In this document: positions 34,733 to 43,838 of the stretch, piece by piece
How positions within the stretch are numbered: the first letter of the stretch is position 1
Layout of the letters: every line of letters starts with the position of its first letter
Source of the DNA: Catenuloplanes niger
Lineage (GTDB): Bacteria; Actinomycetota; Actinomycetes; Mycobacteriales; Micromonosporaceae
Assembly: GCF_031458255.1 (NCBI RefSeq)
Contig: NZ_JAVDYC010000001.1
Span: 9,100,501 to 9,164,500 of the forward strand
DNA: 64,000 bases
Reading direction: 5' to 3'
Notes under the pieces: generated by a model
Databases searched by the model: none
Seen by the model: the letters and a program-made list of their open reading frames with translations, nothing else
Told to the model about the DNA's origin: nothing
Position numbers and translations under genes: made by a program

Positions 34733-36367
34733 ATGAGACGGTGGAAAGCCTTGTTCGCCGCGTGGGTCGTGATGCTGTCGGGCGCCGCGTTCGCCGTCGC
34801 CGCCGAGCCGGCCCACGCCCTGGACAACGGGGTCGGCCGGACGCCGCCGATGGGCTGGAACAGCTGGAACACGTTCTTCTGCAACATCAACGAGCAGCTG
34901 ATCCGGCAGACGGCGGACAGCATCGTCAGCTCCGGCATGCGCGACCTCGGCTACCGGTACGTGGTGGTCGACGACTGCTGGATGTCGCCCAACCGGGACG
35001 CCAACGGCAACCTCCAGGCCGAGCCGTCCCGCTTCCCGAGCGGGATGAAGGCGCTCGGCGACTACCTGCACGCCCGCGACCTCAAGTTCGGCATCTACCA
35101 GGCGCCGCTGGACCAGACCTGCGCGCAGTACTTCGACTCCTACCCGGGCGCGACCGGCAGCCTGGGCCACGAGGCACAGGACGCCCGGCAGTTCGCCGCC
35201 TGGGGCGTCGACTACCTCAAGTACGACTGGTGCTCGCCCACCGGCACCATCAACGAGCAGGTCGCCACGTTCGCGAAGATGCGCGACGCGCTGGCCGCGA
35301 CCGGCCGGCCGATCCTCTACAGCATCAACCCGAACAGCATCCACGAGAAGACCGGCCCGCAGCGCGACTGGGGCGACGTGGCGAACATCTGGCGCACCAC
35401 CGAGGACATCACGCTCGCCTGGGACACCGGCCAGACCAACGGCTACCCGATGGGCGTCAAGAACATCATCGACGTCACCGTGCCGCTGGCCCGCTACGCC
35501 GAACCGGGCGGCTTCAACGACCCGGACATGATGGAGGTCGGCCGCGGCACGCTGACCGACACCGAGCAGCGCTCCCACTTCGCCATGTGGGCGATCATGG
35601 CCGCGCCGCTGATCGCCGGCAACGACCTGCGGTCGATGTCCGCCGCCACCCTGACCATCCTGAAGAACCCCCGGCTGATCGCGATCAACCAGGACACCCT
35701 CGGCCGGCAGGGCGTGCAGGTCACCGGCGACGCCGGCCACCGGGTGCTCGCCAAGCGCCTGGCCGACGGCGACGTGGCGGTCGCGCTGTTCAACTCCGGC
35801 AACGCCACCCGGACGATCACCACGACGACCGCGGCGATCGGCAAGACCGGCGCGTCGTCCTACTCGCTGGTCGACGCGTGGACCGGTGCGACCACGACCA
35901 CCGGCGGCACGATCAGCGCGAGCGTGCCCGCGCACGGCACCGTCGTCTACCGGGTCAGCGGCGGCACCACCGGCGAACCCCAGCCGCCGGCCTCGTCCGG
36001 CCTGGTCGGCACCGCCTCCGGCCGCTGCCTGGACGTGCCGAACAGCAACACCGCCAACGGCACCCAGCCGGTCATCTGGGACTGCAACGGCGCCGCGAAC
36101 CAGAACTGGACCGTGACCGGGCAGACCCTCCAGGCGCTCGGCAAGTGCCTGGACGCGCCGGTCGGCGCGGCCGCCGGAGCCAAGGTGCAGCTCTGGGACT
36201 GCAACGGCGGCGCCAACCAGCAGTGGACGTTCCAGTCCAACGGCACGATCCGCGGCAACCAGTCCGGGCTCTGCCTGGACGTCAACAACAACCAGACCGC
36301 CAACGGCACCCCGGTGCTGCTGTGGACCTGCACCGGCGCGGCCAACCAGCTCTGGAGCCGGCGATGA
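34733..36367 (+). CDS. Secreted GH27 alpha-galactosidase with C-terminal ricin-type lectin
   Basis: A 544-residue secreted enzyme. The signal peptide ends AHA before LDNGVG. The (beta/alpha)8 barrel has RTPPMGWNSWNTF, the nucleophile Asp in YLKYDWCS and the acid/base Asp in GGFNDPDMMEVG. A beta-sandwich follows, then a ricin trefoil (about 420-544) with three QxW repeats (NQNWTV, NQQWTF, NQLWSR). It removes alpha-galactosyl groups from galactomannan or related hemicelluloses. The ATG at 34733 follows GGAGAGG; an upstream ATG at 34682 would overlap the operator and mask the signal peptide. The stop overlaps the next gene by 4 bp. Confidence 0.92.
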   Translation: MRRWKALFAAWVVMLSGAAFAVAAEPAHALDNGVGRTPPMGWNSWNTFFCNINEQLIRQTADSIVSSGMRDLGYRYVVVDDCWMSPNRDANGNLQAEPSRFPSGMKALGDYLHARDLKFGIYQAPLDQTCAQYFDSYPGATGSLGHEAQDARQFAAWGVDYLKYDWCSPTGTINEQVATFAKMRDALAATGRPILYSINPNSIHEKTGPQRDWGDVANIWRTTEDITLAWDTGQTNGYPMGVKNIIDVTVPLARYAEPGGFNDPDMMEVGRGTLTDTEQRSHFAMWAIMAAPLIAGNDLRSMSAATLTILKNPRLIAINQDTLGRQGVQVTGDAGHRVLAKRLADGDVAVALFNSGNATRTITTTTAAIGKTGASSYSLVDAWTGATTTTGGTISASVPAHGTVVYRVSGGTTGEPQPPASSGLVGTASGRCLDVPNSNTANGTQPVIWDCNGAANQNWTVTGQTLQALGKCLDAPVGAAAGAKVQLWDCNGGANQQWTFQSNGTIRGNQSGLCLDVNNNQTANGTPVLLWTCTGAANQLWSRR

Positions 36368-37731
36368 GAACACCGAAGAGCCTGTTCACCGCGCTGCTGT
36401 GCGCGCTCGCGCTGATCGTGGTCCCCGCCGGACCGGCCCGCGCGGACAACCCGATCGTGCAGACCGTCTACACCGCCGACCCGGCACCGCTGGTGCACAA
36501 CGGCCGCGTCTACCTCTACACCGGCCACGACGAGGACGGCTCCACCTGGTTCACCATGAAGGAGTGGCGGGCCTACTCCTCCACCGACATGGTCAACTGG
36601 ACCGACCACGGCTCGCCGATGAGCGTCGCCACGTTCAGCTGGGCCAAGGCCGACGCCTGGGCCGGGCAGGTCGTCGAGCGCAACGGCAAGTTCTACTGGT
36701 ACGTGCCGGTCACCGCCCGGGCCAGCGGGCGGATGGCGATCGGCGTCGGCGTCTCCACCAGCCCCACCGGCCCGTTCACCGACGCGCTCGGGCGCCCGCT
36801 GGTGGAGAACGGCGAGATCGACCCGTCCGTGTTCATCGACACCGACGGCCAGGCCTACCTCTACTGGGGCAACCCGAACCTGTGGTACGTACGGCTGAAC
36901 ACCGACATGATCAGCTACACCGGCGGGGTGAACCAGATCCCGCTCACCACGGCCGGGTTCGGCACCCGCACCGGCGACGCCAACCGGCCCACGCTCTACG
37001 AGGAAGGACCCTGGGTCTACAAGCGCAACGGGCTCTACTACAACGTCTTCGCCGCGAAGTGCTGCTCCGAGTTCATCGCCTACTCCACGGCGCCGAGCCC
37101 GACCGGGCCGTGGACCTACCGCGGCACGATCATGCCGACGCAGGGCAGCAGCTTCACCAACCACGCCGGCATCATCGACTACAACGGCGGATCGTACTTC
37201 TTCTACCACAACGGCGCGCTGCCCGGCGGGGGTGGCTTCACCCGCTCCGTCGCCGTCGAGAAGTTCACCTACAACGCGGACGGCAGCATCCCGCAGATCA
37301 CCATGACCACGGCCGGCGCGCCGCAGAACGGCACGCTCGACCCGTACACGCGCCAGGAGGCCGAGACCATCGCCTGGAGCTCCGGCGTCGAGACCGAACG
37401 CGCGTCCGGGGGCGGCATGAACGTCGGCTTCGTCGAGAACGGCGACTACATCAAGGTGAAGGGCGTCGCCTTCGGCAGCGGCGCGGCCACCTTCACCACG
37501 CGGGTCGCCTCCGCCGCCGCCGGAGGACGCATGGAGCTGCGAGTCGGCAGCCCCACCGGGACGCTCGCCGGCACCTGCGGCGTATCCGGCACCGGCGGCT
37601 GGCAGACCTGGACCACGGTCTCCTGCCCGGTGGGCGGCCTCACCGGCACCCAGGACCTGTACCTGAGATTCACCGGCGGCAGCGGCTACCTGTTCAACGT
37701 CGACTGGTGGCAGTTCGCCCGCGCCGGCTGA
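36364..37731 (+). CDS. Secreted GH43 glycosidase with CBM6
   Basis: A 455-residue secreted enzyme. The signal peptide ends GPARA before DNPIV. The GH43 propeller has the base Asp in YTADPAPLVHNG, the pKa-modulating Asp in EIDPSVFID, and the acid Glu in YEEGPWVYKRNG. Residues about 325-455 are a CBM6 with RQEAETIAWSSGVE and a C-terminal FNVDWWQF. This layout is typical of arabinofuranosidase/xylosidase GH43-CBM6 enzymes that act on arabinoxylan. Its ATG overlaps the GH27 stop (ATGA), so both are translated from one message under the upstream LacI-like operator. A strong terminator follows. Confidence 0.9.
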   Translation: MRTPKSLFTALLCALALIVVPAGPARADNPIVQTVYTADPAPLVHNGRVYLYTGHDEDGSTWFTMKEWRAYSSTDMVNWTDHGSPMSVATFSWAKADAWAGQVVERNGKFYWYVPVTARASGRMAIGVGVSTSPTGPFTDALGRPLVENGEIDPSVFIDTDGQAYLYWGNPNLWYVRLNTDMISYTGGVNQIPLTTAGFGTRTGDANRPTLYEEGPWVYKRNGLYYNVFAAKCCSEFIAYSTAPSPTGPWTYRGTIMPTQGSSFTNHAGIIDYNGGSYFFYHNGALPGGGGFTRSVAVEKFTYNADGSIPQITMTTAGAPQNGTLDPYTRQEAETIAWSSGVETERASGGGMNVGFVENGDYIKVKGVAFGSGAATFTTRVASAAAGGRMELRVGSPTGTLAGTCGVSGTGGWQTWTTVSCPVGGLTGTQDLYLRFTGGSGYLFNVDWWQFARAG

Positions 37732-37747
37732 GCCCGGCCCGCTCTGT

Positions 37748-37783
37748 CCCGCCCCGCCCCGTCGCCACCGGGGGCGGGGCGGG
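37748..37783. terminator. Terminator between GH43-CBM6 and tetR
   Basis: 13-bp perfect arms CCCGCCCCGCCCC / GGGGCGGGGCGGG with a 10-nt loop between convergent genes. Confidence 0.8.
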
Positions 37784-37820
37784 CGTGCCGTACCGACGGG
37801 ATGGTATGCGGCCGGTGGTG

Positions 37821-38468
37821 TCAGCCGAACGCGGCGATGAAGGTCTGCACCGCCGCGTTCGCTATCTGCTCCTGGTCGGCCGCGGTGACCGGCCGGGTGC
37901 CGTACCGGGATCGGCTCTCCAAGGGCCCGTCGACGAGTGCCAGGAACTGTTCGGCGGCCACGGTGGGGTCGGTCAGGTGCAGCCGGCCGCCGAGCGCCAG
38001 CCGGGCGAAGCGGTCCGCGAGTGCCTCGGTGAGCCGCCGGACGTCCTGGTCGACCGCGTCGTCGAGCAGCTCGGGAAACCGGGCGGCCTCGGCATGCAGG
38101 AGGCGGCGCAGGGCCCAGGTGCGCTCGTCCGCCCCGGTGCGGGCCAGGTCGCGGCCGACGGCGAGCAGCGTCTGCCGCAGGTCCGTGCCGGGGTCGGCGA
38201 GGCGGGCGACGGTGGCGAGGTTCTCCCGCAGCAGGCCGTCGTGGGCGGCCCGGATCGCGTGCCGGAACAGGTTGGCCTTGTCGGTGAGGTGGTTGTACAC
38301 CGTCGGTTTGGCCACGCCCGCCTCGGCCGCGATCTGGTTGACGCACGCCTGCGCGTAACCCTCGCGCGCGAAAACCGTGAAGGCCGCGTCCAGGATCGCC
38401 GCCCGCTTGTCGATGCGCCCGCGCTGCGCGCCACGGCGTCGGTCGTCGCGCCCTGCCACCTCGGTCAT
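37821..38468 (-). CDS. TetR family transcriptional repressor
   Basis: A 215-residue one-component repressor. The N-terminal HTH has RAAILDAAFTVFAREGY, then VNQIAAEAGVAKPTVYNHLTDKANLF, the canonical TetR recognition helix. The C-terminal ligand domain has no distinctive motif beyond a TetR_C-like helical pattern. It is divergent from a DHA2 exporter, with two inverted repeats of the GAACC-N4-GGTTC type in the 125-bp gap, so it very likely represses both itself and the exporter until a drug or metabolite binds. Confidence 0.92.
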   Translation of the reverse strand: MTEVAGRDDRRRGAQRGRIDKRAAILDAAFTVFAREGYAQACVNQIAAEAGVAKPTVYNHLTDKANLFRHAIRAAHDGLLRENLATVARLADPGTDLRQTLLAVGRDLARTGADERTWALRRLLHAEAARFPELLDDAVDQDVRRLTEALADRFARLALGGRLHLTDPTVAAEQFLALVDGPLESRSRYGTRPVTAADQEQIANAAVQTFIAAFG

Positions 38469-38487
38469 TGCGGAATCCTAGCCCAAT

Positions 38488-38507
38488 TGTGAACCCGCCG
38501 GTTCACA
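38488..38507. promoter_or_regulatory. TetR operator 1
   Basis: Perfect inverted repeat TGTGAACC-CGCC-GGTTCACA, 20 bp upstream of the tetR start. Same core and 4-bp spacer as the element at 38553. Confidence 0.75.
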
Positions 38508-38552
38508 CGGATGTACGACGGTGGTTGCGCACGGTGTGCAACCGTCGCTAGG

Positions 38553-38570
38553 TTGAACCCGGCGGTTCAA
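38553..38570. promoter_or_regulatory. TetR operator 2
   Basis: Perfect inverted repeat TTGAACC-CGGC-GGTTCAA, 23 bp upstream of the MFS exporter start. One operator lies next to each divergent start. Confidence 0.75.
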
Positions 38571-38593
38571 ATAACTGATCTCGGAGTTCAGCT

Positions 38594-40102
38594 GTGACGT
38601 ACGCAGACGACAGGCTCGATCCCGCGCTGCTGAGACTGATCGCCGTGGTGCTGCTCGGCGGCATCATGGGCATCCTCGACGGCACGATGGTCGCGGTGGC
38701 CGTCGAAACCCTGACCGGCGAGTTCGGCACCTCGGTGAGCACCATCGGCTGGGCCTCGACCGGCTACCTGCTGGCCCTGACCGTCACCATCCCGGTCACC
38801 GGGTGGGCGGTGGACCGGTTCGGCGCGAAGCGGCTCTGGCTGGCCGGCCTGCTGCTGTTCATGCTCGGCTCGCTCGCGTCCGGTCTGGCGTGGAACGTGC
38901 CGAGCCTGCTCGGCTTCCGGGTGCTCCAGGGCATCGGCGCCGGCATCCTCGACCCGCTGGTGCTCACCCTGCTCGCCCGCGCCGCCGGCCCACACCGGGC
39001 CGGCCGCGTGATGGGCCTGATGGGCGCGGTGCTGCCGCTCGGCCCGGTACTCGGCCCGGTCCTCGGCGGCGCCGTCCTGGACGGCTTCGGCTGGCGATGG
39101 ATGTTCCTGGTCAACATCCCGATCGGCGCCCTCGCACTGCTGCTCGCGCTGCGCGTGATCCCGGCCGACGCCACGAACCGAATCCACACCGTGTCCCCGG
39201 CTGCCACCGCGGATCCGGCCGGTGTTGCGGATCCGGGTGGGTCGCGCAGCCGCCTTGATCTGGTCGGTCTCGCCCTCGTCGGCCCGGGCGTGGCAGCGGT
39301 CGTGCTCGCGCTTCATCAGGTCGCCGCCACCGGCCGGCTCGGCGCCTGGCAGGCGCTCGTCCCGCTGGTGCTCGGCGGGCTCGCACTCGGCGTCTACGCC
39401 GCGCACGCGCTGCGAGCGACCGCCGTGCCGCCGCTGATCGACGTCCGGCTCTTCGCCAGTCGCAGCTTCTCCGCCAGTGTCACGGTGCAGGGCCTGGTCG
39501 GCGTGGCGTCGTTCTCGCTGTTGTTCGTGCTCCCGCTCTACCACCAGCAGACCCACCCCCAGGACGGCGGCGCGCTGGCCGCCGGTCTGGTCGTCGCACC
39601 GATGGGCCTCGGCTCGGTTCTCGCCATGCCGGTCGCCGGCCGGCTCAGCGACCGGCTCGGCGCCCGCCGCCTGGCCACCGGTGGCGCGGTCGTGGCACTG
39701 GCCGGCGCGCTGGCACTCACCCAGGTCGGCGCGGAGACGCACGGCGCCTGGCCGGCCCTGTGGGCGTTCGTGGCCGGCGCCGGCCTCGGCTTCGTCGGCG
39801 CGCCGACCATGGGCTCGCTGTACCGCACGCTGCCGCCGCACCAGGTCCCGCAGGGCAGCTCCGTGCTCTACATGCTCAACCAGCTCGGCGCCTCGATCGG
39901 CATCGCCGTGGTCGCGCTCATCGTCGACCTCTCCGGTGACACCGACCCGATGCGCGGCTTCCACGGCGTCTACTGGTGGGTCGTCGCCTGCATCGCCGTC
40001 ATTCTCGCCGGCTCAACCCTGCTGCCCGGGGCACCGGAGCCACCCGACGAGCCCCTGACCGCAACGCCGCCTCAAGTCGCGGCCGGCACCGACCGGCGAT
40101 GA
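38594..40102 (+). CDS. MFS drug exporter, DHA2 family
   Basis: A 502-residue exporter with 14 predicted helices. It starts with GIMGILDGTMVAVAVETL, the usual first helix with the DHA2 Asp, and has motif A-like GWAVDRFGAKRLW and motif C-like GPVLGPVLGGAVLD. It probably expels hydrophobic drugs with proton antiport. The GTG at 38594 is 24 bp after a TetR operator. Ligand specificity is unknown. It is unrelated in operon structure to the DHA2 gene at 15456. Confidence 0.92.
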   Translation: MTYADDRLDPALLRLIAVVLLGGIMGILDGTMVAVAVETLTGEFGTSVSTIGWASTGYLLALTVTIPVTGWAVDRFGAKRLWLAGLLLFMLGSLASGLAWNVPSLLGFRVLQGIGAGILDPLVLTLLARAAGPHRAGRVMGLMGAVLPLGPVLGPVLGGAVLDGFGWRWMFLVNIPIGALALLLALRVIPADATNRIHTVSPAATADPAGVADPGGSRSRLDLVGLALVGPGVAAVVLALHQVAATGRLGAWQALVPLVLGGLALGVYAAHALRATAVPPLIDVRLFASRSFSASVTVQGLVGVASFSLLFVLPLYHQQTHPQDGGALAAGLVVAPMGLGSVLAMPVAGRLSDRLGARRLATGGAVVALAGALALTQVGAETHGAWPALWAFVAGAGLGFVGAPTMGSLYRTLPPHQVPQGSSVLYMLNQLGASIGIAVVALIVDLSGDTDPMRGFHGVYWWVVACIAVILAGSTLLPGAPEPPDEPLTATPPQVAAGTDRR

Positions 40103-40286
40103 CGCCGGTCGGCGCCAACGAGGTGCCACCCGCCCCCGAGACGGCGGATGGCACCCGGCCGACCCGTGCGACGGAGGAGACCACAGGGCCGGAGGGAAGC
40201 GGGTGGCGCCCGGTCGGCCCGTGCGGCGGAGCAGACGGCTGGGAAGAAGACATCGCGTGGCACCCGCGCCCTGCAGCGGTTGATCG

Positions 40287-41939
40287 TCATCGCCCGGGGG
40301 CAGCGCGGTCGGGACCGTTCTGATCGATACCGTCCACGCTGCTGCTGCTGCCTGCGCTGCTGCCTGCGCCGCTGCCTGCGCTGCTGCCGCTGCCTGCGCC
40401 GCTGCCGCTGCCGCGGCCGCGGCCGGTGCCGGCGCGGGTGCGGGCGGTCGCGTGGAGCAGGCGCGTGCCGAGGACCGCGAGGCAGGCGACCGCGGTGGTG
40501 AGGAGCAGCAGCGTGCCGGCGGGGTAGAGGTAGCCGGCCTGCACCCAGGAGATGTCGCTGCCCCGGTAGAGCCAGCTGACGACCCGGTGCGGCACGGCGA
40601 GTGCCAGGGCGGGAATCAGGTATGGCAGGAGCCGCAGGACGGTGGCCGGACGGCGCAACCGGTGGCTGCGGGCCCAGGCGGGGGATCGGCGGATGCCGCG
40701 GATCGCGAGGGTGACGGTGCCGGCGGTGAGCAGGAACGTGGCGAGGTCGGCGCAGATGAGCGGGACCGGTGTCGGGAGTGGACGCTGCTGCCGGCCCTCG
40801 ATCAGGTCGATGAGGCGGGCGCCGAGATCCGGTGCGTCACCGTACTGACTGCCGGCGTTGGACACCACGACGATGCCGTAGCCGAGGTGGGGCAGCAGCG
40901 CCTGGTAGGCGGTGATGGTGATCAGCCCACCGGTGTGGTCGACGACGGCGGTGCCGGAGTCGGTGGTGCCGGTGGTCCAGCCCAGCGCGTACGACCGGTG
41001 CGCGGCGGGACGGTGCATGGCCGCGATCGTGGCGGCGGAGACGACCGCGGTGCCGTCGGGGCCACGGCCCTGACCGTTCTGCGCGATCAGCCAGGCGGCC
41101 ATGTCCCGGGCGGTGCTGAGCACGCCACCGGAGCCGTTGCCGAACGCGGGTGGCTCGGGCACGGCGAGTGCGATCCCGGCGAGCATGCGGTGGCCGGGGC
41201 CGTCGCCGGACGGCAGATCGCGCGCGGTGTCGACGGTGCGGCTGTCGGTCATGCCGAGCGGCGCGAACACGTGCTCATGCAGATATGCCTGGAAGTCCTG
41301 CCCGCCGGCCACCTCGACCAGGCGGGCGGCGACCTGATAGTTCGGATTGTGGTACTCGAAGCGGGAGCCGGGGTCGGCGGCGAGCCGGGCGCCGCGCATC
41401 GACGCGACCAGCTCTCGTGGCGTCGTCGGGGAGTGGCCGCTGACCGGCCGGTAGGTCGTGTCGGACATGCCGGAGGTGTGGTCGAGCAGCTGCCGCACGG
41501 TGATCGTGGCGGCCCGCTCGTCGGCCATGGTGAACTCCGGAAGCTGGTCGTGCACGGGCGCGTCGAGCCGGATGCGGCCGGACTCCACGAGCTGCATCAC
41601 CGCGAGCGCGGTGACGGACTTGCTGAGCGAGGCGATCGGCAGCACGGTCCGGTCGGTGACGGGAGCACCGGCCGCGGTGCGCCCGTATCCGGCGGCGTGC
41701 AGCACGGTCCGCCCGCGGACGACGGCCACGGCGATGCCCGGGATGCGGGTCGCGTCGCGGTAGGCCCGGACGGCGGCGTCGATCGCACTGCCGTCGACGG
41801 CGGCCGTGGCGCCGACGCCGACGCCGACGGCGCCGGCGCGCGTCGCGGGAAGAGCGGGCACGGCGATGGCGAGGGCCAGGGCGGCGATGACATGGGTGAG
41901 CACGGCACGAGTCTTCGACGCCGGCGGCCCGGTCCGCAT
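40287..41939 (-). CDS. Membrane-anchored serine hydrolase, beta-lactamase/class C family
   Basis: A 550-residue protein. The signal region is followed by a beta-lactamase/D-Ala-D-Ala peptidase fold with Ser-x-x-Lys in ASLSKSV, Tyr-x-Asn in EYHNPNYQ and HTGG in VVDHTGGLI. After residue about 365 come four membrane helices (ADLATFLLTAGTVTLAI, LLPYLIPALALAV and two more). The last 50 residues are a low-complexity Gly/Ser/Ala tail encoded by CTG/CCG repeats at 40340-40430. Such enzymes act on D-amino peptides or esters outside the membrane. It diverges from a two-component pair 49 bp away, which may regulate it in a cell-wall response. Confidence 0.85.
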   Translation of the reverse strand: MRTGPPASKTRAVLTHVIAALALAIAVPALPATRAGAVGVGVGATAAVDGSAIDAAVRAYRDATRIPGIAVAVVRGRTVLHAAGYGRTAAGAPVTDRTVLPIASLSKSVTALAVMQLVESGRIRLDAPVHDQLPEFTMADERAATITVRQLLDHTSGMSDTTYRPVSGHSPTTPRELVASMRGARLAADPGSRFEYHNPNYQVAARLVEVAGGQDFQAYLHEHVFAPLGMTDSRTVDTARDLPSGDGPGHRMLAGIALAVPEPPAFGNGSGGVLSTARDMAAWLIAQNGQGRGPDGTAVVSAATIAAMHRPAAHRSYALGWTTGTTDSGTAVVDHTGGLITITAYQALLPHLGYGIVVVSNAGSQYGDAPDLGARLIDLIEGRQQRPLPTPVPLICADLATFLLTAGTVTLAIRGIRRSPAWARSHRLRRPATVLRLLPYLIPALALAVPHRVVSWLYRGSDISWVQAGYLYPAGTLLLLTTAVACLAVLGTRLLHATARTRAGTGRGRGSGSGAGSGSSAGSGAGSSAGSSSSVDGIDQNGPDRAAPGR

Positions 41940-41988
41940 CGGACCGTGGTCCGAGGCGGGCGCGGCGCACCGTCACTACGGTGGGCAC

Positions 41989-43086
41989 ATGACGTTGTGG
42001 CGGCTCGTCCTGACGGTGGCCGACCTGACGGTCGCACTGGCGGTGACGAGCGCGGTCGTGCTCATGAGGCCGGTGTCCGGCTGGTGGGTGTGGCTGATCG
42101 CCGTGCTCCTCGGCCTGCCACTGGCGGTCCGCCGCCGGTGGCCCCGGCCGGTTCTCGGCATGGTCCTCGTGGCGACGGTCGCCACGGTGCTCACCGGGGC
42201 CGGCGCGGAGGTCTCGATCTACGCGCTGGCGTTCGCGGCCTATCCCGTCGCGCTCTCGTCGGCGCGAGCCGGGCGCTGGGCGCTCGGCGCCGCCCTCACC
42301 GGTTTTCTGGGCTCCGGGCTGTTCGACGCGCTCGTCACCGGGCTTCCCACGGCCGGGGTCGACGAGCGCACGGAGTCGTTCAGCACCGCGCCGTGGACCG
42401 TGGCCGGTTACGGGACGGTGGTGCTCGCGGGCGGGTGGGCGCTCGCATGGATCGTCCGGAACCACCGCGCGCAGACCGCCGAGATCGCGGCGCTGCAGAC
42501 GGCCCGGGCGGTCGCGGAGGAGCGGTTACGCATCGCGCGGGACGTGCACGACGTGGTGGGGCACAACCTCAGCGTGATCGCGATGAGGGCCGCGGTCGCG
42601 AACCATCTGGAGACGGACCGGCAGGCCGCGCTGCAGACCATCGAGCGGATCAGCCGGGCGGCGCTCGATGACGTGCGCGTCGTGCTCGACGGCCTCCGGG
42701 ACACCACCGGCGACGGTCTCGAGCGGCTCGTCGGAGACGCCCGGGTGGCCGGCCTGGACGTCACGCTCGACGCGCCCGACCTGGCACCGTTGCCGCGGGA
42801 GCTGCGAACCTCCGTGCACGACATCGTCCGGGAGGCGCTGACCAACGTGCGCCGCCACGCCGACGCCACCCACTGCCGGGTCACCGTGGCGGTGTCGCCC
42901 GGCGAGGTCTCGCTGACGGTGGTGGACGACGGCTCCGGCGGTTCGGCGTCTCCCACACCCGGTCACGGCCTTCGCGGCATGCGGGAACGGGCCGCGCAGC
43001 ACGGCGGGCGTCTGTCCGCCGCCGCGGAGCCGGGTGGCGGGTTCGCGGTCCGGGCCCGGCTGCCGATCCCGGCGGTTCCGGCATGA
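41989..43086 (+). CDS. Sensor histidine kinase, HisKA_3 (NarL-partner) type
   Basis: A 365-residue membrane kinase. The first 150 residues hold about four or five helices and almost no external domain, suggesting intramembrane or lipid-stress sensing. The dimerisation/phospho-acceptor motif is RLRIARDVHDVVGHNLSVI with the His in DVHDVVGH. The HATPase has REALTNVRRHADAT (N box) and DDGSGG plus GHGLRGMRER. The ATG at 41989 begins the first helix; upstream in-frame starts would overlap the divergent hydrolase. It overlaps its response regulator by 4 bp. Confidence 0.9.
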   Translation: MTLWRLVLTVADLTVALAVTSAVVLMRPVSGWWVWLIAVLLGLPLAVRRRWPRPVLGMVLVATVATVLTGAGAEVSIYALAFAAYPVALSSARAGRWALGAALTGFLGSGLFDALVTGLPTAGVDERTESFSTAPWTVAGYGTVVLAGGWALAWIVRNHRAQTAEIAALQTARAVAEERLRIARDVHDVVGHNLSVIAMRAAVANHLETDRQAALQTIERISRAALDDVRVVLDGLRDTTGDGLERLVGDARVAGLDVTLDAPDLAPLPRELRTSVHDIVREALTNVRRHADATHCRVTVAVSPGEVSLTVVDDGSGGSASPTPGHGLRGMRERAAQHGGRLSAAAEPGGGFAVRARLPIPAVPA

Positions 43087-43733
43087 TGGGCCGAGAGCTG
43101 CGCGTCCTGCTGGCCGACGACGAGCCGGTGTTCCGCGAGACGATCCGGGAGCTGCTCGACGCGACGCCGGGACTGATGGTGGTCGCCGAGGCCGCCACCG
43201 GCCGGGAGGCCGTCGCGCACGCCGTCAGCCACCGGCCGGACGTGGTGCTGATGGACGTGCGGATGCCCGACATGGACGGCATCGCCGCGACCGAGCGAAT
43301 CACCGCCACCGACCCGGCACCGCAGGTGCTGGTGCTGACCACGTTCGACCTGGACGACCACGTCTACCGGGCGCTGCGGGCGGGTGCGAGCGGGTTCGTG
43401 CTGAAGGACGTCACGCCACCACGCCTGATCGACGCGATTCACACGGTCGCCGCCGGTGAGGCGCTGCTCGCGCCCAGCGTGACCCGCCGCCTGATCGCCG
43501 CGTCGCTGCACCGGACGGCCGCGCGCCGGTCCCTGGACGGCATCACCCCACGCGAGCGGGACGTCCTCGCCCTGATCACCCGGGGCCTGTCCAACAGCGA
43601 GATCGAGGCGACCATGCACATCAGCCGAGGCACCCTCAAGACCCACATCGGCAGCCTGCTCACCAAGTTGCAGGCCCGCGACCGCGCCCAGCTGGTGATC
43701 GCCGGCTACGAGTCCGGCCTCACCACCGGCTGA
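43083..43733 (+). CDS. Response regulator, NarL/FixJ (LuxR HTH) type
   Basis: A 216-residue regulator. The receiver has acidic DDEP, phospho-acceptor Asp in VVLMDVRMPDMDG, Thr in VLTTFDLDD and Lys in VLKDVTPP. The C-terminal LuxR HTH is LTPRERDVLALITRGLSNSEI-like (here ITPRERDVLALITRG) followed by HISRGTLKTHIGSLL. Its ATG overlaps the kinase stop as ATGA, so the pair is translationally coupled. Targets may include the divergent serine hydrolase. Confidence 0.94.
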   Translation: MMGRELRVLLADDEPVFRETIRELLDATPGLMVVAEAATGREAVAHAVSHRPDVVLMDVRMPDMDGIAATERITATDPAPQVLVLTTFDLDDHVYRALRAGASGFVLKDVTPPRLIDAIHTVAAGEALLAPSVTRRLIAASLHRTAARRSLDGITPRERDVLALITRGLSNSEIEATMHISRGTLKTHIGSLLTKLQARDRAQLVIAGYESGLTTG

Positions 43734-43838
43734 CACCGGGCCCGGCCTACACCGGTCCGGACTGCACCGGGCCGGCACCAACACCCGCACAGGAAGGACC
43801 GGACGATGCCGCCGCACCGTTCACGCGCCGCCGCCGGC

